Notes under the pieces: model-generated
Told to the model about the DNA's origin: nothing
The model's database searches: none
Seen by the model: the letters and a program-made list of their open reading frames with translations, nothing else
Assembly (NCBI GenBank): GCA_964494325.1
Contig: CAZBTJ010000007.1
Span: forward strand, 1 to 64,000
DNA: 64,000 nucleotides
Source: JAIPFM01 sp964494325
GTDB taxonomy: Bacteria; Planctomycetota; Phycisphaerae; Sedimentisphaerales; Anaerobacaceae
Direction of reading: 5' to 3'
Part shown: in pieces, positions 8,622-18,648 of the stretch
Numbering within the stretch: position 1 is the stretch's first letter
Layout of the letters: every line of letters begins with the position of its first letter
Translations under genes and position numbers: made by a program

Positions 8622-11600
8622 CTACACCTCCACGGTTTCACCCAAAGCGAGATAGTACAGCCATTTCCCGATCACCGGTTGCTTGAGTATAGTCTGTGCG
8701 GCCTGGGCGTAGAGTGCGAGTTGCTGGGCATAGCCCTTGGTGCGTTGGGGCAATTGTTCTTGTGTGATGCGGTCCGTCTTGAAATCCACCAGATGCAGCC
8801 CCTGATCTGAAACAATCACGAGATCTGCAATGCCCTGCACAATAATGTGTTCTTTGACCCCGGTCGCATCAGACGTATCAAAGCCGTACTCGCTAATTTG
8901 CTCCAAGGACAACCCGAGGGTAAAGGGCCACTCCCGGAACACACGATATGTTTCTGCCTGCGTCAAATGCCCTAAGTCCGTTTGGAAAAAGGCCACAATC
9001 GAAGCCACCTGGATGAGATCTGCACTGGCCTGATCCAGCAGACCCTTGTGTGTCAAGAGACTGATGATTTCTTCCACGTTTGATGCAGTGACAGGTTGCC
9101 CCAAATCCAAGTGGGCCAGTACCAGATGCGTAGCCGTACCTACAGCACTGGCTGTCCGTTTGTCGTGGGTATTCAGTTTCAGTGTATGATGACTACGCCC
9201 CGGGTCGAAGGCATTCCTCTCACTCAAGGGATCACTATGGACCAGTTGACTCACGGTTCGCTTGGCAGGTAGCCTTGTCAAGGCCTGATGCGCGTATTGC
9301 CATTGCAGGGTCTTCTTAATCTGATCGACCTCTTCCGGCCCCATGTCACCGAATGTTTCAATCTGCCCCGCGCGTCCTGCCTGGTCCCACTGGGCGATCA
9401 AATCAGACAATTGATTCAATCCATCCTGCTCATACAGCGTCACTGCCACGTGCGATTGAAGCGCAGGTGTCTCGTGAAGATCCAAGGCTCTTTGCAGCGC
9501 CGGGTCATCTGCCAGGGCCAGAAGGAGCCAACCCAATGCATGGTTGTGGGTGCGTAATTGACGCGAAGACACCGGTTCAAACACATGTCTGGTCTGAATA
9601 ATCTGAGCGCATTGTTCATGTTTCAAACACCCGCACAGAATCAATCGCTCGCGGGCTCGTGTCAGGGCCACATAGAGCACGCGTAGTTCTTCTGCCACGG
9701 CCTGCCTTGCCTTTGTCTCGGCAATCACCTGATGGGCCAAGCTATCCAGACGGGCCTCGGTACCCGGCTCTACACATTGCAGCCCCAACCCCAACCGAGC
9801 ATCCATGAGCACAGGATCTGTGGTGTCCTTTTGGCTATAGGGTGTGTTGAGCTCCGCCAGAAACACCACAGGATACTCCAGTCCCTTGCTTTTGTGTACC
9901 GACGTGATGCGCACTGCATTGTCGTCTGCCTTGTGAGGCTCCGCAGAGGACCAATCCACACCGGCCTTTTGCAACTGTTCCAAAAACTCGACAAACCGCC
10001 GCAACGATACAGCCCCGCGACTACTGACAAACCCTTCAAATTGGATGGCCCGATCATGCAGCTTCAGCAGATTGGCCTTTCGTACAGCCGCCCCTGGCAA
10101 GGCCTGCACCGCAGACAACAGACCGGTTTGGCGAATCAAAACCCAGATGAGATTGGCCAGACTGCCCTCACTGGCCATGTGTCGCCATTGAGTCAAACGC
10201 GTCAACGCAGTATTCAAACGCGCCTTCAGAACCGAATCATCGCCCCGCTGCGTATACGAGATCACATGATCATAAAAGCCCTGACGTTTTTTGGTGTCAC
10301 TGGCCAGCTTGATCCTGACCAGATCATTGTCCGACACATTAAAGAATGGGCCACGCAGCACAGCAGCCAGTTCGATGTCACGCTGCGGATTGTCCAGCAC
10401 CTGGAGCACATTGATACAGTCACGAATTTCGGTGGCCTCAAAATAGCCTGCGGCCTGCGAACTGCTCACAGGAATTTCGGCCAGACGCAGTACCTTGACA
10501 TACTCATCCACGCGTTTGGACGGCGAACGAAACAGAATCGCTATGTCACGATACGCCACATCCCGCATCTGTCCCAACCCCTTGTCAAACACTTGGAACT
10601 CGGCCTGGCCCACCATGTGCTGGATACGTTGAGCAATCATGGCGGCCTGACGCTCCCGGGACGACACCTCATGCGTCACCGGCATGGGCTCCGTGTCCTG
10701 ATCTGATGTCTGTTGTTCATCCAGGAGATGCCACTCCACACAGACCTCAGCATCGGTCACAGGGTTTGGGGGGCTGAGCTGAGCCGCCTCATCATACACC
10801 ATGTCGCAGGTCTCTTCGGTCATCAGGGCCTGGCAGATTCGATTGGTGGCATCCAAGACACCCTGATAGGACCGAAAGTTGGTATTCAAATCCACACGCT
10901 GGACATCGGTACGATCTGTCTCCTTGACCTGATTCAACCGGGCCTGAAAAATCCCAGGCCGGGCCCCACGAAATGCATAAATACTCTGCTTGATGTCCCC
11001 CACCACAAACAGGTTGCTTCCCTTATGCAGGGCTTCAATAATGGCCTCCTGCACAGGGTTGACATCCTGATACTCATCCACAAACACGTGATGAAACTGC
11101 TGCCGCAGATTCAATGCCGTGGCAGTGGGAGACATCTCACCCGTGTCTGGGTCCATGCGAACCAGAAGCTTGAGCGCGTAATGCTCCAGATCAGAAAAGT
11201 CAAGGCAGTTGATGCATTGCTTGGCCTCGGCGTAGAAGCGATCGAAGGTCTGCGTGAGCTTGAGCAATGTTTCTGTCTGCACGCACGTGCGTGGCTCCAG
11301 ACGCTCAAAATAATCCGACTGAAGTACGGCCAGATTCCCAAGTGACACAAAGTCGGTCACCACCTCCCGAATCCGATTCTGAAATTGCCCCGCACACTCG
11401 GGGTCCACATCCTTGGGCTTGAGTACGTTTTTCTTTTGAAAGGCATGATAGACTGTCACCACCTCGTCCCAAAGATCGCCCTGCTCTGCCATGATGCAGG
11501 CTTCCAGCGTAGCCATAAGGTGACTATTGGACAGGGGTTTGGGTTTTGAACTGGTACAGACCTCTCTATGGTCTTGCGTAATCTGGTCCAGCTTTTGATG

Positions 11601-12284
11601 CAGGGCCATAAACTGCCCACCCACCCAGTCCTGCTGAATCTGAGCGATACAACCCGTACTCTTGGTGGACGACCGGGCCAGGGCAAAGGCCTCAGCGTAC
11701 CATCGGTCCCGAGACAACACATTGTCCAGATCATTGCTGAGCTGCATGATCTTCAGGGCAAAACCACGCGTGGCACTCAAGGCCCGCTTATAAAACAGAA
11801 TGTGCAGACCGAACTGAAGATCAGACTGCTGCCAAGCCCAATCCAGGGTCTGTTCTAGAGCCTCTGTCTTGAGTAATCGCTGCTCATCCGTATCAATCAA
11901 CCGAAAACCAGGATCCAGACCGAGCGCATGAAAATGCTCTGTGATCATGTGTTTACAGAACGCGTGAATCGTGCTGATGCGGGCCGCGGGTAAAAGCAAC
12001 AGCTCACGCTGCAGATGGCGAAGGCTTCTATCCTGGGTGGCAGCCGCTGTCAATTGCTCCCGAATACGGGTGCGCATCTCTTCGGCCGAGGCATCGGTAA
12101 AGGTCAGGATCAACATGTTGAGTACACTGGTGCGTGTGTTGGGTTCGCACAGGAGATGCAGACATCGCTGCGACAATACGGCAGTCTTGCCTGTGCCTGC
12201 AGAAGCAGTCACCAGGAGATCACGCCCCTGCTGTGTGATCGCTGTTTTTTGCTGGGGTGTCCATGTCACGGCAGACTGACTCAT
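8622..12284 (-). CDS. addA: ATP-dependent helicase/nuclease subunit A
   Basis: 1220 aa, full length. The UvrD-like SF1A helicase half has Walker A ASAGTGKTAVLSQR (about residues 27-40), DEXX-type VDEYQDVNPVQEA, GDIKQSIYAFRGA and VHKSKGLEYPVVF. The C-terminal RecB-family nuclease has GTATHLVLAH, an aspartate region and LVDFKTDRI. With AddB it resects double-strand breaks for RecA loading, the AddAB equivalent of RecBCD. The start overlaps the addB stop by four bases (ATGA), indicating translational coupling with addB upstream. Confidence 0.95.
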   Translation of the reverse strand: MSQSAVTWTPQQKTAITQQGRDLLVTASAGTGKTAVLSQRCLHLLCEPNTRTSVLNMLILTFTDASAEEMRTRIREQLTAAATQDRSLRHLQRELLLLPAARISTIHAFCKHMITEHFHALGLDPGFRLIDTDEQRLLKTEALEQTLDWAWQQSDLQFGLHILFYKRALSATRGFALKIMQLSNDLDNVLSRDRWYAEAFALARSSTKSTGCIAQIQQDWVGGQFMALHQKLDQITQDHREVCTSSKPKPLSNSHLMATLEACIMAEQGDLWDEVVTVYHAFQKKNVLKPKDVDPECAGQFQNRIREVVTDFVSLGNLAVLQSDYFERLEPRTCVQTETLLKLTQTFDRFYAEAKQCINCLDFSDLEHYALKLLVRMDPDTGEMSPTATALNLRQQFHHVFVDEYQDVNPVQEAIIEALHKGSNLFVVGDIKQSIYAFRGARPGIFQARLNQVKETDRTDVQRVDLNTNFRSYQGVLDATNRICQALMTEETCDMVYDEAAQLSPPNPVTDAEVCVEWHLLDEQQTSDQDTEPMPVTHEVSSRERQAAMIAQRIQHMVGQAEFQVFDKGLGQMRDVAYRDIAILFRSPSKRVDEYVKVLRLAEIPVSSSQAAGYFEATEIRDCINVLQVLDNPQRDIELAAVLRGPFFNVSDNDLVRIKLASDTKKRQGFYDHVISYTQRGDDSVLKARLNTALTRLTQWRHMASEGSLANLIWVLIRQTGLLSAVQALPGAAVRKANLLKLHDRAIQFEGFVSSRGAVSLRRFVEFLEQLQKAGVDWSSAEPHKADDNAVRITSVHKSKGLEYPVVFLAELNTPYSQKDTTDPVLMDARLGLGLQCVEPGTEARLDSLAHQVIAETKARQAVAEELRVLYVALTRARERLILCGCLKHEQCAQIIQTRHVFEPVSSRQLRTHNHALGWLLLALADDPALQRALDLHETPALQSHVAVTLYEQDGLNQLSDLIAQWDQAGRAGQIETFGDMGPEEVDQIKKTLQWQYAHQALTRLPAKRTVSQLVHSDPLSERNAFDPGRSHHTLKLNTHDKRTASAVGTATHLVLAHLDLGQPVTASNVEEIISLLTHKGLLDQASADLIQVASIVAFFQTDLGHLTQAETYRVFREWPFTLGLSLEQISEYGFDTSDATGVKEHIIVQGIADLVIVSDQGLHLVDFKTDRITQEQLPQRTKGYAQQLALYAQAAQTILKQPVIGKWLYYLALGETVEV

Positions 12285-15200
12285 GGTGTCTGGCCCTCCA
12301 ACGTAGCGAGTACCTCGGTTTTGTGGGTACTCTCCAGGGTCCGGCAGCGGTGAGTCTGCCAGTCAAATCGACACAGGGCTCGGAAATCACAATACGAACA
12401 GGGTGTCACCGTGCCCCTGCGATACGGTGACACAGGTATTTTGCCAGCCAGGATGTCCAAACTCAGACTCCGGATCTTCTGGCGGCCAAACTCCAGCAGC
12501 GATTCAAAGGACGCCGATTTCATGGCGCCGCGTGTATTGTAGTGGCCCAGGGCCTCGCCTGTGTTCTTGACAAAAAAGTTATAGTAGTGGCTGTCACCCT
12601 TTTCAATAGGATCCAAATCAGACGCGATGCTCACATCAAACAGGCCCTTGGCCTTGCGTTTAAAACCTGCCAACTTGTCCGTGGGCGTGCTCAGATCCAC
12701 CTTCTTTCCGGCAGTCTCAATGGGCACATAAAAAGCCCCCACACTCAGGCCTTCAAACCGCCCGGCAGCCTGGGCCTCACGCAGGGCCAGCACATACACC
12801 AGCAATTGCAAATCCAGGCCATACCACATCTTGGTCCAGTCTGGTGAACGGTCCGTGCTCTTATAGTCAAAGACCACCACACGCCCCGCCAGCCCCTGAC
12901 CACACACATCAATTCTGTCAACCTTGCCACGCAGAGACACCTGACAACCGTCCTTGAGATCTAAGGTGAACGCCCCAAGATTGGCCTGCTTTGGCCCAAA
13001 TTCTGCCTCTGCAAGAATCGGCCTGAACTGACCTGTCACAATGGCCTGCACCAATTCAGGCACCGTCTCATGCAAGACATCACAGGCGCACTGCAGGACG
13101 TAGGCATTAACCGGACTGTGCGCCTCGAAATTTCGAATAAAGGCATTTTCCTCTCGCACCTTATCGATCATCTTGTCCACACCGCGAGTGATGGACTCGC
13201 CCGTCAAATGGGTCCAATCGGCCTTGGCGTCTATCATGGCCTGGACAAACAGTTCCAGAACCCGATGGTAAAAGTTCCCCCGATCCAGGGGTTCCAGACC
13301 AAATGCCTTGCGTGCTTCCAGCCCGAGCACATACTTGGCAAAATACTGATACGGACAGGCCGCGTAGGTGCCCAATCGGGTGGCTGAGCTGTGGAGCACC
13401 GGGCCAAACAACGAGCCCAGCACGGCCGCGTCCAGGGTATGATTCGCTGGATCTTTGGGTGTCACAGCCTGTGACAAGGTGCCATAAGTGTCTGGCAAAA
13501 AAGCCTGCCAGGGTGACCAGTCCTTGATCCCCTGAGCACACAGTCTGTCTGCCAGATCATGCGTACTGAGAATGGCTGCATCTCCAGAACCAAGGTCGTC
13601 TGTTGTATGCTGCACCTGTAAATCCACAAACAAGCCTTCCAGGTTGCGGATAAACTGAGAGCGAACCACAGCCTTGCCCTTGTCGTCCGTCTGGGGATAG
13701 GTCACAATCAACTGGCCGGAGGCCCGTGTAAATGCAATGTAGGCCAGGTATCTGCGCTGGCTCAAGCTCTGCGTCACACCACCGGGCAGGTCCAGACCGG
13801 CCAGAGCGGTAATGTCACGATCTGCATCAGACAGCAGAGAGTCGGACTGCAGGACGCAGGGGAATTGCTTCTGGGTGGTACCCACCAGAAAGACCACCTT
13901 GACGTCGGGATGACGACTGCGTTCAATGGCACCCACCAGGACCTGATCCAGGGTCGGTGGGATCAGAGCCAACGTCATCTGAGAAAATGCCGCTGTCAGC
14001 ACCCTCGTGAAAAAAGCCACATCTGCCTGATAGTCACCCAGGACCAAAGAGCATTCGTCCAGCACACCCGTAAGCCAATCCCAGAATTGTCGGTGTGTGT
14101 CGGCCCTGGCAGGATCCCCCTCCTGGTCAGCCCGCTGGATCAAAGCCTCCAGGGTCTTGGCCACCTGTAGATCCTCTAAAAAAGTCTTCAGGGCCGCCAC
14201 AAAAATCTCGCCGGTCAAGCGGTCACAGCCAGTTGCATCACGCAATTTGCGTAGCGGGCCTGCAATCAAGTCACGCGTACGGTTCACAGCCGGCTCATCA
14301 AATCGAGGTGACAGGGGATCATCAAGGGTCCAGGGCTCTGTACAATGCCAGTCCTGACTGGTCACCCCCAGAGCCAGGCAGTAGTTTTCCAACTGATCCA
14401 GGGCCCTTCGATCCAGGCCCAGCAGGTCACTTCGCACGTAAGCCAAAATATCCGACGGCTCAAACTGGTCCAACTGGCCCATCACCATACGGAGTGCCGA
14501 GCCCACCAACGTGGCCCCTGGGTGGTGGGTCAAGGGCTGTTGCTTATCCAAAAAGAACGGGAGATTATAATCCGTAAAATAGGCATGAACCAGATGTTCG
14601 TACCCCGACAAATCCGAGGCTATCACGGCAATGTCCCTGTACCGAAGCCCCTGTTCACGTACCAAGCACTGTATGGTGCGTGCCACATATTGCACTTCAC
14701 TCCGCACATCCGGGGCACTCACGCAACGCACCTGATCCTGGACTGACACGGGCTGAATCTCGGAACCAAACAGGGATCGCTCCACATGGGCCAATGCTGA
14801 CGCAGAAGCAAACCGAGGTGTCTCCGACAAAATCACCGGCACCCCTGGCCGAACATGCATATCCTCCATCATCGTCTTGAGTTGATGATAGGTGGTGAGT
14901 GTCGGCGAAAACAGGTCCAGCGGATCAGGCTCGCCCTTGAACCTGGCCAACTCTTCGGCATCCAGGCACAATGCGATCGACGTGTGTGACACGGTCTGCA
15001 TCAAGGCCCTAAGCATGAGAAGCTCCGCTTGGGTAAACCCGGCAAACCCATCCACCCACAGCCTGGCCCCCTTTAACAGGTCATGCTGAGGCACGGCCTG
15101 CCTGGCCGCCTGGAACTGCTGATCCGGATCCACAAATCCCGTCTCCACAAACCGGGCATAGCAAGTCAGCAGGACTCGAATGTCACGCAACTTGGCCGTA

Positions 15201-15658
15201 CACAATCCACCATGACCCTCGGTTTCCAGTTGATCAATACATCGTGACAGATCCTCGGGCCCAGTGGCGGCATGGTGCAATTGATCCAGAATATGCAGGG
15301 CCTGTCTCACAAATCCCGTATGGGCACTGCTGGTCTGGTACACGGTCAACTGATCTGCCACCTCGTGCAGCAGTCGAAACAACACCATCTGCCTGCCCAG
15401 GGCAGACAGCCTCGCACGGGCCGTGTTTCGCCCGATCAATTGAAAGTTTAGCCGGTCAAATGACAGAATAGAAAGACGGTTGTACCCGGTCACGCCCACA
15501 TGGGACAACACAGCCCGCTCAGCCTGATAGGTGGCCTGTTCAGGCACCAGAAAAATCAAAGGCGTCGACTCTTCAGCCTGCAACGCCCCCATCATGGTCT
15601 CCATGCAATACTGGGTCTTACCTGTTCCGCTTCTCCCAAAAATAAACTGAATCGCCAT
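12281..15658 (-). CDS. addB: ATP-dependent helicase/nuclease subunit B (AddB-like)
   Basis: 1125 aa. It begins with Walker A FIFGRSGTGKT (about residues 5-15). The middle is an inactivated helicase-like region. The C-terminal RecB-type nuclease has RGKVDRIDV and VVFDYKS. Cysteines in AACPYQYFAKY and in TPCSYCDFRALC can form the 4Fe-4S staple known for AddB. It pairs with AddA for break resection and Chi-type recognition. It is the first gene of the addBA operon; no promoter consensus is obvious in the 260-base spacer upstream, which carries 7-base-period repeats. Confidence 0.92.
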   Translation of the reverse strand: MAIQFIFGRSGTGKTQYCMETMMGALQAEESTPLIFLVPEQATYQAERAVLSHVGVTGYNRLSILSFDRLNFQLIGRNTARARLSALGRQMVLFRLLHEVADQLTVYQTSSAHTGFVRQALHILDQLHHAATGPEDLSRCIDQLETEGHGGLCTAKLRDIRVLLTCYARFVETGFVDPDQQFQAARQAVPQHDLLKGARLWVDGFAGFTQAELLMLRALMQTVSHTSIALCLDAEELARFKGEPDPLDLFSPTLTTYHQLKTMMEDMHVRPGVPVILSETPRFASASALAHVERSLFGSEIQPVSVQDQVRCVSAPDVRSEVQYVARTIQCLVREQGLRYRDIAVIASDLSGYEHLVHAYFTDYNLPFFLDKQQPLTHHPGATLVGSALRMVMGQLDQFEPSDILAYVRSDLLGLDRRALDQLENYCLALGVTSQDWHCTEPWTLDDPLSPRFDEPAVNRTRDLIAGPLRKLRDATGCDRLTGEIFVAALKTFLEDLQVAKTLEALIQRADQEGDPARADTHRQFWDWLTGVLDECSLVLGDYQADVAFFTRVLTAAFSQMTLALIPPTLDQVLVGAIERSRHPDVKVVFLVGTTQKQFPCVLQSDSLLSDADRDITALAGLDLPGGVTQSLSQRRYLAYIAFTRASGQLIVTYPQTDDKGKAVVRSQFIRNLEGLFVDLQVQHTTDDLGSGDAAILSTHDLADRLCAQGIKDWSPWQAFLPDTYGTLSQAVTPKDPANHTLDAAVLGSLFGPVLHSSATRLGTYAACPYQYFAKYVLGLEARKAFGLEPLDRGNFYHRVLELFVQAMIDAKADWTHLTGESITRGVDKMIDKVREENAFIRNFEAHSPVNAYVLQCACDVLHETVPELVQAIVTGQFRPILAEAEFGPKQANLGAFTLDLKDGCQVSLRGKVDRIDVCGQGLAGRVVVFDYKSTDRSPDWTKMWYGLDLQLLVYVLALREAQAAGRFEGLSVGAFYVPIETAGKKVDLSTPTDKLAGFKRKAKGLFDVSIASDLDPIEKGDSHYYNFFVKNTGEALGHYNTRGAMKSASFESLLEFGRQKIRSLSLDILAGKIPVSPYRRGTVTPCSYCDFRALCRFDWQTHRCRTLESTHKTEVLATLEGQTP

Positions 15659-15706
15659 GAAACCATCCTTAGATCATAACGCACTCGCTTGGAAAGCTAA
15701 TGCGTT

Positions 15707-15734
15707 GGTTCATGGTTCACGGTTCACGGTTACA
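15707..15734. repeat. Heptanucleotide-period repeat, GGTTCAC type
   Basis: GGTTCAT, GGTTCAC, GGTTCAC, GGTTACA: four 7-base units in phase upstream of addB. The same core word recurs at 19737, 25640 and 57691. Confidence 0.75.
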
Positions 15735-15823
15735 TGAAGAATGGTCCTCATTGTCCGTAAACGAGCGAAGCATGCGCCATGATCTTGTTTCTATTGTGGT
15801 CAAGTTTTACCAGACTTCATGCT

Positions 15824-15851
15824 GTAAACTGCCTACTGAAAACTGAAAACT
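15824..15851. repeat. Heptanucleotide-period repeat, GAAAACT type
   Basis: GTAAACT, GCCTACT, GAAAACT, GAAAACT: four 7-base units sharing the ACT end, in the same spacer (15659-15919) as the GGTTCAC array. The rest of that spacer shows no gene. Confidence 0.7.
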
Positions 15852-15919
15852 TAAAGTTTGCAGAACTTCAGTCATTAACAAAGAGATATCCTGGTTCGTG
15901 CAGACATTTCTATATTAGA

Positions 15920-18499
15920 CTATTCTTGGGAGGTCACCTCCGCAAATCCCACATCAATGTACTGTCCGCCATTGGTCTGATGGCAGTGAACCGCCAGCGT
16001 GTTCTTTCCGGAACGTAGTGCGGCCTGACCTGTCGCGGTCATGGGAACAGGCTCGTAATCACTTGTAAACCCACCTTTCTCACCCGCCAGAACACCATTG
16101 ATATACACCTTCACATCTTCGTCATGATGCATCAAGAGATTCAGTGAGAGTGTATTGGGTTGATCCCAGGTGAATTCACGACGCAACCAAATGTCGGAAC
16201 TGTCCCAGGTCGTCCTAACAATGGCTCCGGGTGTGCCGCGTGTGCCGAAACCGGCGTGCCCTCTCGACCACGCGCTATCCTCGTAATCCTCTTGTTTCCA
16301 GTCATCCCCGGGCTGGGTCGTCGTATAGGCCCACTCGATCGCTTTATCCTGAGCCGTCTTGAGAACGGTCTGGACCACAGGTGGCTTGGGCAACATGGCC
16401 CACTGACCTGTCACGGCCTCGGCCTTCTTCACCCATTTGGACCAGAGAGCCTTATCGCTCAGCAGCGGAATGAACACACCACCGACCACGGGACGAGCCT
16501 GGAAACCGCGAATTCGGGCATTGTGCGTCCAATACCAATCGGTCATGGGCACGCGATCCAGGGTTTCATTGAGAAACGTAAAGACCGGATCCACCAGGGC
16601 TGAAAAATCATCCGCCTTTCCTGTCAAGGTGGCGGTCCAGAAGATCCAGTCCAATTTCGTGTAATCGCTACGGTTATCCAGAGGTAAGCCATAGGGCTTC
16701 TGCACCTGACGGTAATAGGCCATTTCCCTTTGGACAATTTCCATTGGAAAGACCTGAAGATCCAGCAAACGATCCCAGACCAGATTGTACTTCTGGCTCC
16801 AGGTGCCGGGCTTGTCAAAGGCCAGCCGGTAGTGATCGCCGTCATCGGCCATATCTTCCCATTGTCTGGCGTAATTAACGGCCAGGGTATGGTACTCCTT
16901 GGCCACATCCTCACGGCCCAACATCCCGGCCAGCTTGCCGTAACTGGCCATCCCCAGGATCGCCTTGACCGAGAGGTTGACGTTATGTGCCAGATGCCCG
17001 GCAAAGTCATCGGTGCAGAGCTGGTTTTCGGGGTCCAGGCCCTTGGCCCTGAGGTACTCGGCCCACTCGGTCAAGAGCGGCCAGTAGCAACCGGACAGAT
17101 CCGCACTGTCCTCGGCCTCGGCAATGGCCGCCATCAAGAGCAGCATATTTCCACATTCCTCGACCGGCATCTGGTTCTCTTCGCTACGCTCGCCGCCGCC
17201 ATAGGCTTGTTTGCCCGCATCGGGATAGGTGCCCAAGTCATGCGGTGAAAACGGGAAGGGCCAGTGATCCGACGCGGTATAGTCTAGCAAAGGCACAACC
17301 GTAGCCTTCATCAGGCCGGGGCTGAGCAAGAGAAACTGCGGGGCCATGGGATAGAACACGTCCGCAGTACCCATGCAGCCGTTGCTGAAGTTCTCCTTGC
17401 TGAACATCAGGGGCATGCCATTGGAATCGGCGACAATCTTGTTCGCCGCCACGCACTGACGATAAGCCAAGGCCGAAATCAGGGCATACTTCTCGCCCCC
17501 CATGGCCGTAAGATCCGCCATGAGCGCCTCATCGAAGGCTTCGCAACGACGCTTGAGTTTGGCGTAGCCCTTGGAGGTCTCCTTGAGCACATCATAGATG
17601 TCCGCCCCCTGTCGCCGCCAATAGGGTCGTAAGGGTCGGCCAAAATATCGAATAGAGAACAGATCATCGTAGGCCAAAAAGGCATGACAGATCACGGTCT
17701 TACGACCGACCTGTCCGAGATCCCACATCAGGGCCAGCACCGGCGCATTGTCATTCACCTGACACGGCATGCCCTTGGCGTTCTCCTCGGGCAAAGACTT
17801 CTGACCCACAAATCCCATCCGACACTCTGCAGCCGACGCAATGGCCGAGGATCCACCGCGGGAACGGGAAGTCGCCACATAGAAGTAACCCCAGTCGATC
17901 CGTACATCGTCCCCCTTGCGTGCCAACATCGCCTGAGACTTGGTTCCCGTACTCAGAATCGTCAGTCCTGAGCGTACTTCTTCGGACCAAACGACGGCTT
18001 GACCAGGCTCATGCACAGCCACTTCAGCCGTGTTGTCATAGTAAACACTCACGTCGTGTTTCTTGCCATCCACGGACTCACATGTCCAGGTTAGGGTCAC
18101 CACGGGACGCGAGAGAAGATCAATATCGTCTGGCAAGGCCGCCTGCATAAAGACCATACTCACGCGCACGCCGGCCCCCTCGAAGGTGTAAATCGTACGC
18201 GTTGGCCATACCTGTACATCCGTCTGTGCCAAGGCCGATAAACCTTGAGGCGTCTGTCCCATCAAACGATAACTTTTCCCGTCCACACGAATCAGACTCG
18301 TCAGACGCTGCTTATGCCCAGTCCAGTGCACGGTATCGCCATCGGTCAACTTATCGGAAAACGACCAAATACTGAAGTAGGGATCGCAAGCCACCAGCGG
18401 CACTGCGGGTGGGCGAAACGAAAAATCCAATGCTTGGGCCGAAGCCCCTAGCGACAGAGCCCATACCACTATCAAGACAGTCCATAGCTGTTTTTTCAT
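15920..18499 (-). CDS. Exported DUF4964/DUF5127/DUF4965 glutaminase-like protein
   Basis: About 859 aa. ATG 18499 is preferred because AAGGA lies 7 bases upstream; other in-frame ATGs lie just before it. A signal peptide (WTVLIVVWALSLGASAQA) is followed by the DUF4964-like start FSFRPPAVPLVACDPYFSIW. Next come a beta-rich DUF5127-like region and an (alpha/alpha)6-type DUF4965/DUF1793-like region (about 300-690; YHTLAVNYARQWEDMADDGDHYRLAFDKPGTWSQ spans it). This arrangement resembles fungal glutaminase GtaA and its bacterial relatives. The last ~130 residues form a galactose-binding-like beta domain (SDIWLRREFTWD, HHDEDVKVYINGV). The likely role is extracellular hydrolysis; the substrate is not certain from sequence. 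Confidence 0.75.
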   Translation of the reverse strand: MKKQLWTVLIVVWALSLGASAQALDFSFRPPAVPLVACDPYFSIWSFSDKLTDGDTVHWTGHKQRLTSLIRVDGKSYRLMGQTPQGLSALAQTDVQVWPTRTIYTFEGAGVRVSMVFMQAALPDDIDLLSRPVVTLTWTCESVDGKKHDVSVYYDNTAEVAVHEPGQAVVWSEEVRSGLTILSTGTKSQAMLARKGDDVRIDWGYFYVATSRSRGGSSAIASAAECRMGFVGQKSLPEENAKGMPCQVNDNAPVLALMWDLGQVGRKTVICHAFLAYDDLFSIRYFGRPLRPYWRRQGADIYDVLKETSKGYAKLKRRCEAFDEALMADLTAMGGEKYALISALAYRQCVAANKIVADSNGMPLMFSKENFSNGCMGTADVFYPMAPQFLLLSPGLMKATVVPLLDYTASDHWPFPFSPHDLGTYPDAGKQAYGGGERSEENQMPVEECGNMLLLMAAIAEAEDSADLSGCYWPLLTEWAEYLRAKGLDPENQLCTDDFAGHLAHNVNLSVKAILGMASYGKLAGMLGREDVAKEYHTLAVNYARQWEDMADDGDHYRLAFDKPGTWSQKYNLVWDRLLDLQVFPMEIVQREMAYYRQVQKPYGLPLDNRSDYTKLDWIFWTATLTGKADDFSALVDPVFTFLNETLDRVPMTDWYWTHNARIRGFQARPVVGGVFIPLLSDKALWSKWVKKAEAVTGQWAMLPKPPVVQTVLKTAQDKAIEWAYTTTQPGDDWKQEDYEDSAWSRGHAGFGTRGTPGAIVRTTWDSSDIWLRREFTWDQPNTLSLNLLMHHDEDVKVYINGVLAGEKGGFTSDYEPVPMTATGQAALRSGKNTLAVHCHQTNGGQYIDVGFAEVTSQE

Positions 18500-18648
18500 C
18501 ATCAATTCCTTGTTCATGTCGGTAATATTTCATAAACTGTGCATGTCCTCTGCAAGCCATATTTCTGCGCATGTTTCCGAATCTGTGCCCAGTAAACGTA
18601 GGATTAATGAACCGTCCACCAAGGCCTCAGCCAGCAGAGAAAGACTCG

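Noticed and set aside
9732..11345. Long plus-strand open frames (324 and 210 codons) opposite addA
   Set aside because: Antisense to a clearly conserved helicase with all motifs; the translations are His/Gln-rich shadow sequence without domains.
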